From Siphonodentalium dalli (lineage: Eukaryota; Mollusca; Scaphopoda; Gadilida; Siphonodentaliidae), in NCBI GenBank assembly GCA_032622095.1, contig CP136063.1, forward strand, positions 177,609,956-177,673,955: 64,000 nucleotides of DNA. The letters run 5' to 3'. The notes under the pieces are model-generated. The model worked only from the letters and a program-made list of their open reading frames with translations, was not told where the DNA came from and did not search any database. Below, piece by piece: positions 59,973 through 64,000 of this stretch. Position 1 is the first letter of the stretch; each line of letters starts with the position of its first letter. Position numbers and translations under genes: made by a program.

Positions 59973-60596
59973 TCTCATATATATTTTGAAGACCTCTGTT
60001 TGTATGTATGTTTGTATGTATGTCATTGATACAAATCTACGATTCTCGACCGATCGGGACGAAACTTGGTACGTGTGTGCAGCTTGACCAGGCGGTGGAC
60101 GTTGTCGTGTTGGCGAGCCCGTGCGGTGCCCGCTTCGCGCATGCGCAGACGAGATATCGGAAACGGGTGGAGCTATCGACTTGAAATTTGGTATGTGAAT
60201 GTATCTTGCCCCGGATACGAATTTTATCGGGTCGCCGAGCCCGTGCGACGCCAGCTTCGCGCATGCGCAGACGAGATCTCGGAAACGGGTGGAGCTATCG
60301 ACTTGAAATTTGCTATGTGAATGTATCTTGCCCCGGATACGAATTTGATCGGGTCGCCGAGCCCGTGCGACGCCAGCTTCGCGCATGCGCAGACGAGATC
60401 TCGGAAACGGGTGGAGCTATCGACTTGAAATTTGGTATGTGAATGTACCTTGCCCCGGATACGAATTTTATCGGGTCGCCGAGCCCGTACGACGCCACCT
60501 TTGCGCATGCGCAGACGAGATCTCGGAAACGGGTAGAGCTATCGACTTGAAATTTGGTTTTTGAATAGCCCGGACAAAGTCGGGCTCATCGGCTAG
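59973..60596 (+). mobile_element. Helitron-like non-autonomous element with 122-bp tandem core
   Basis: A|TCTCATATATATTTTGAAG at the left; hairpin GCCCGGACAAAGTCGGGC (60568-60585) and CTAG|T (60593-60597) at the right. The hairpin is nearly the same as in the element ending at 4912. No coding sequence. Confidence 0.7.
60080..60560 (+). repeat. 122-bp tandem repeat, four units
   Basis: CGCATGCGCAGACGAGAT at 60138, 60260, 60382 and 60504. Units also share GGAAACGGGTGGAGCTATCG and GCCCCGGATACGAATTT. They are GC-rich relative to the surroundings and open in several frames. Confidence 0.95.
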
Positions 60597-60597
60597 T

Positions 60598-61683
60598 GGC
60601 ATATATTGAAATCCAGATATCCTAATTTGATACAACTTGTATAACAATTCTATAAAACTAGAAATCGGATAATGGCTCAATCAAAAATCAAAAATCACTC
60701 ACATTCATCGTAATTAATCTTAAATGGGACTAGAAACTAAAAGCAGCTTCTAAAAGGTAAGTCGGAAGTCAAGTCGGAAGTTTGTCCGCCGTCTCCGCGT
60801 CAAAAAATAGTGCCAAATAAATAAAACGCTTTGAGGTATTTAATGACTTAAATTTAATGAAATATTTGCTCAAACAAAATCGATTTAACATGCGTATAGC
60901 GTGCGGAATGTAAACAGACGACATTAAGCCGGAAGTAAAGTGTCACGTTTCCGCGCAACAATACTTTGCATTACACCTGGGGCTATTTCCTGTTATACAT
61001 CGGTCGATGATAACCGTTATTATAGAACGGGTATATACAAGAAAGAAGGGTCGGGTCATGTAATAAACATATCTTCAAAATGTGAAGTCAAGAACACAAT
61101 GTATGTCTTTAAACTTATTTTTTCTAAAGCTTTTAAATATAGATGAATTTATATTTTTGTTTGATGGCCGATTTGAACATTCTCATGCACATTGAACTGC
61201 ATAATATACTCACGGAAATTCAGTATAGCAACACTATAATACAATCCAACATTGAACCTATACCATAGTATACGACACGCCGAACTATACAGCAGAAGCC
61301 AATAGATGTTATACACCTGCAAACCCCGACACATATAACGCCGTATATCGACAGACTCCAGTCACGACCAGTATACGCGCTTCGAGCAATCAGAAGATCT
61401 GACGGCAATGAACCTTTTATCGAAGAATCGGTTATTCAATCGTAGGAATATAATAGGTTTTATAGTCTTATCAATCAATTTAGAAACGTAGACCTGCATG
61501 CGGTTCGATATATACTCCGCCGAGAATAACGACTAAAGAATATACGGTCACGAAGTGTGCGGCGGGATTTGTCCGTTTTGTCCTGCGTGTTCTCGGATTT
61601 ATAGAGACCCGCGTGGTGGTACCGCGAGTGGCTATTTGGCTTTCGATCGATCACACAATTAGATCTTCCAATATGATAATCAG
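60598..61683. other. Intergenic, no gene recognised
   Basis: Short unrelated frames only. Confidence 0.4.
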
Positions 61684-61906
61684 ATTACCTGACGATGGTT
61701 AGAGATAACGACGAATACTTCGTGACATTGTTGGTGTCGATTGTTTCCCTGTGGAGAGTCGTGTCAGGTTGTCCGCCGATAATAGTATCGGGGTAAGAGT
61801 GGCAGATCTTGTTTATCTGTACAATAACAAAGAGCTTTCGCAACTCACGGATAAAGTTACGTGCTGTCACCCCTCGCCCAGTCAAAGGTATTAATACCCC
61901 CAACAT
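61684..61906 (-). CDS. Weak candidate first coding exon
   Basis: On the minus strand ATG at 61906 opens MLGVLIPLTGRGVTARNFIR, continuing to LSLTIVR, just before a consensus-like donor GTCAG|GTAATC near 61686. A TGA lies in frame three codons upstream, so it would be an initiator exon. No domain is recognised and no downstream exon found. The overlapping frame reading APDVIPNVGGINTFDWARGD is also open for a while, which weakens the case. Confidence 0.22.
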
Positions 61907-62736
61907 TCGGTATCACATCGGGTGCAACTAGAATGTGGATGTGGACACACCTCCCCCCAAATGAAAACGTAGCACCATATTCGGACACAGGGACGTAACA
62001 CTATATAATTAGTATTGTCGTAAAATTCATGAAGGGCAAAAACGTAATCTTTCGATTAGGATTACTGAATACGGCATTGCATGGGTAATCCTGCGCAGTG
62101 AGGTTTCCCCTTTGCACGATCTACCAGATTAAGCACAACGCGCAGAATAATCTTGTATTTAATCGGCCAATTGAGGATAGTTGTCCGAGGCTTGACAACT
62201 GGTGTCTGCATGAGACAACACCACTTATTGACTGGGAGTTTGTACCATGAAACGAAATTTGTTTTTTTCCAAACCGAAGAAAGTGGTACCATATCCATCG
62301 TGACGGTTATATGACATGGCGGCTAAATTTAGAATGCGCGCATAATTTGATGACGTAGTAACAATAAACATATGACGTAATACGGTAGTACCCTAAACCT
62401 ACAGTCGTAACTTCAGTTACTTCACCCGTGAGTCTTATTTAACAATACCAGCAGTTTTGTGTTGCTGAAAAGTTACATTATAGAGTTTGACTAATTATTA
62501 TAGAGTCAATAGATGACACCTTATCACCATGTTATTAACGTACACAACAACATTATTTATGTCAATGTAAGTGTCCCTATTGCCCCTTTAAAACATATCA
62601 TTTATTATATCAAGTGAATTATAGAATTGACTGAATATTTTCCCCAGCTTAATAAGCGTGTTATTTTATATATTATGGTGCATATGAAAACAAGAAGGGC
62701 TCCACAATACCAATAACCCTGACTATACGACTTTAA
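61907..62736. other. Intergenic with a dispersed repeat
   Basis: 62070-62130 (minus strand) matches 42665-42726, so the 78-codon frame 62062-62298 is probably repeat-derived. The rest shows nothing. Confidence 0.45.
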
Positions 62737-63165
62737 AGGTACTCAATCCGATCAGACGCTCCTAAAATACTATTTCTTTGGCTTCGGGGGTAAAAACATA
62801 TTTGATTCGAGTCGAGGAACCTACCCATCAACGCTCAGAGTGATCAGATATCGATTTTGAAGTTTGTTATTTCTATTGTTTGTGGCCCAGAAACACGCCG
62901 TCAAAAGGATGGTCTCGATCAAAATTGCGGATGAAGATGGATAACTCTAAAATCAAGCGGTTGTTATTACCACTTGATTTTAGAGTTATCCATCTTCATC
63001 CGCAATTTGTCCGTTTGACCACGTGTTTCTGGACCAATTATTAGTACACATCTCGAGAAAAAACAAACTTCAAATATCAAAATCTGATTACTCGAATAAA
63101 ATATTTGTTTACCCCCGAAGCCGAAGAAATAGTAATTCAGGAGCGTCTGATCGGATTGAGTACCT
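62737..63165. mobile_element. Palindromic MITE, TTAA-flanked
   Basis: TTAA|AGGTACTCAATCCGATCAGA at the left and TCGGATTGAGTACCT|TTAA at the right; the arms fold at AATCAAGCGGTTGTTATTACC near 62960. Same family as 47885-48342. Confidence 0.9.
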
Positions 63166-63932
63166 TTAAGTATGTGCTAAATATTCTGTTCCAGATCATG
63201 AATACCAATATAGCATTGAGGCTATATGTATAGAAAATCAGACCCATATAACCACAGAAATCCATACAAGGAAATTATCCGAGTAAATTAAAAGGAGACA
63301 CCGACTATATATAGCACACTGCATATATTCGCTATCGAACATTTATAATATCCTTGACCCCGAGAAAAAAAAAACCTGCAATGGGCATTAAAAAAAAGAC
63401 GGATTCGAATATCAATAGCCATCGTTGATAAATTTGAGAAAACAACGATACTTCTCTTGACAGCATTGCTTTATTCTACCGACATTTTAGCCGATTCGAC
63501 AGGATCCACCGTTGTCTACTGAAAATTGCGGCTAATCAATTGGTGGGAAGTCCCATTTTGGGCATCATTAAGCCCATGTGATAATTCAGTATGTGAAAAC
63601 GTAGTCTGTACAAAGGCACCGCAGTCAAAACAGCCAAAAATATTGGAAAATCCAATGAAAGGCGTAGCAATTATTCGTCAATAAGGAAATTCTCGAGTAT
63701 CAGGATAAGAGTACATGTATAAGACCACACTGGATCAAGAGTAGGAATTCTGAACCATATAGCTACCGCAATAGCAACAACAAAATCTTGTTTCCGATTG
63801 GTTTAGCTATACCCGGGACAATGTTGCCGACCTAAAGGTATGCATGCTGTCAGATATTCTGTCAACAAACACATAAATACATAGTGCATATACTTCACAG
63901 ATTGTTCTGTTGCACATGTATGTTTTGATTAA
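63166..63932. other. Intergenic; dispersed repeat at 63415-63540
   Basis: 63415-63540 (ACTTCTCTTGACAGCATTG, GACAGGATCCACC) is a diverged copy of 36640-36770. No gene. Confidence 0.45.
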
Positions 63933-64000
63933 AGGTACTCAATCCGTTCAGACGCTCCTAAATTACTATTTCTTTGGCTTCGGGGGTAACAAATATTTGA
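63933..64000 (+). mobile_element. TTAA-flanked MITE, cut by the window edge
   Basis: TTAA|AGGTACTCAATCCGTTCAG followed by TTTCTTTGGCTTCGGGGGTA matches the left arm of 62737-63165. Confidence 0.85.

Noticed and set aside
59970-60508. Overlapping frames of 75-138 codons on both strands
   Set aside because: They follow the 122-bp tandem repeat, open in several frames at once.
62062-62298. 78-codon minus-strand frame beginning MDMVPLSSVW
   Set aside because: Part of it is a dispersed repeat also at 42665-42726; no splice or domain support.
1-64000. CRISPR arrays, operons, ribosome binding sites, prokaryotic origins
   Set aside because: The DNA is eukaryotic; the tandem arrays here have no spacer-repeat structure of CRISPR type.
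1-64000. tRNA and rRNA genes
   Set aside because: None was recognised by eye; a tRNAscan-SE or Infernal run would be decisive.

Overview
This is eukaryotic, AT-rich, repeat-dense DNA. It shows spliceosomal introns with GT/AG borders, a metazoan-type seven-transmembrane receptor, non-LTR retrotransposons, Helitron-like elements and many palindromic MITEs. Together these point to an invertebrate animal, most likely a marine lophotrochozoan such as a mollusc, brachiopod or annelid. The phylum is an inference from the style of the repeats and of the secreted protein; I cannot name a species.

Two host genes are well supported. (1) A four-exon plus-strand gene (14734-21989) whose exons join in phase to give a 291-residue secreted protein with beta-propeller-like repeats. 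(2) An intronless minus-strand gene (38409-39503) for a class B (secretin-like) G-protein-coupled receptor with a TATA box upstream. Two further exon-like segments (35954-36074 plus; 61684-61906 minus) are weak candidates only.

The rest is mobile or repetitive DNA. 1-3054: 3' part of a degenerate LINE, cut by the window edge. 4059-4912: two adjacent Helitron-like non-autonomous elements. 6131-8976: a larger Helitron-like element with an internal tandem array; a diverged copy lies inverted at 55078-56908. 10.9-11.7 kb: a palindromic MITE whose core has expanded into 116-bp tandem repeats. 12.2-12.8 kb: a TIR element. 14.7-22.1 kb: the secreted-protein gene, its introns loaded with MITEs and a long CT tract. 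23.6-24.0 kb: a TIR element with a perfect-copy hairpin in each arm. 24.6-25.6 kb: a tandem duplication in which one copy carries a Helitron-like insertion and the other preserves the empty site. 26.7-27.6 kb: a foldback element. 27.7-33.3 kb: a nearly complete two-ORF LINE with an aspartate-rich linker and long GAT-type tracts. 34.1-35.1 kb: a MITE split by another hairpin element. 37.9-39.7 kb: a MITE and the receptor gene. 41.2-42.5 kb: a composite of inverted and direct repeats. 44.0-45.2 kb: a minisatellite. 47.6-48.7 kb: a TIR element with a MITE nested inside. 51.4 kb: a short mariner-like MITE. 53.5-54.3 kb: tandem repeats. 57.4-60.6 kb: two tandem arrays, a cluster of hairpins and another Helitron-like element. 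62.7-63.2 kb and the right edge: two more copies of a TTAA-flanked MITE.

The two genes show no sign of working together; one is presumably a secreted or extracellular protein and the other a peptide-hormone-type receptor. I found no coherent new multi-gene system. The most informative observations are structural: a natural Helitron empty site, three identical 69-bp hairpins 18 kb apart, a MITE that has grown an internal satellite, and a LINE whose microsatellite-looking segment is actually an in-frame acidic coding linker.
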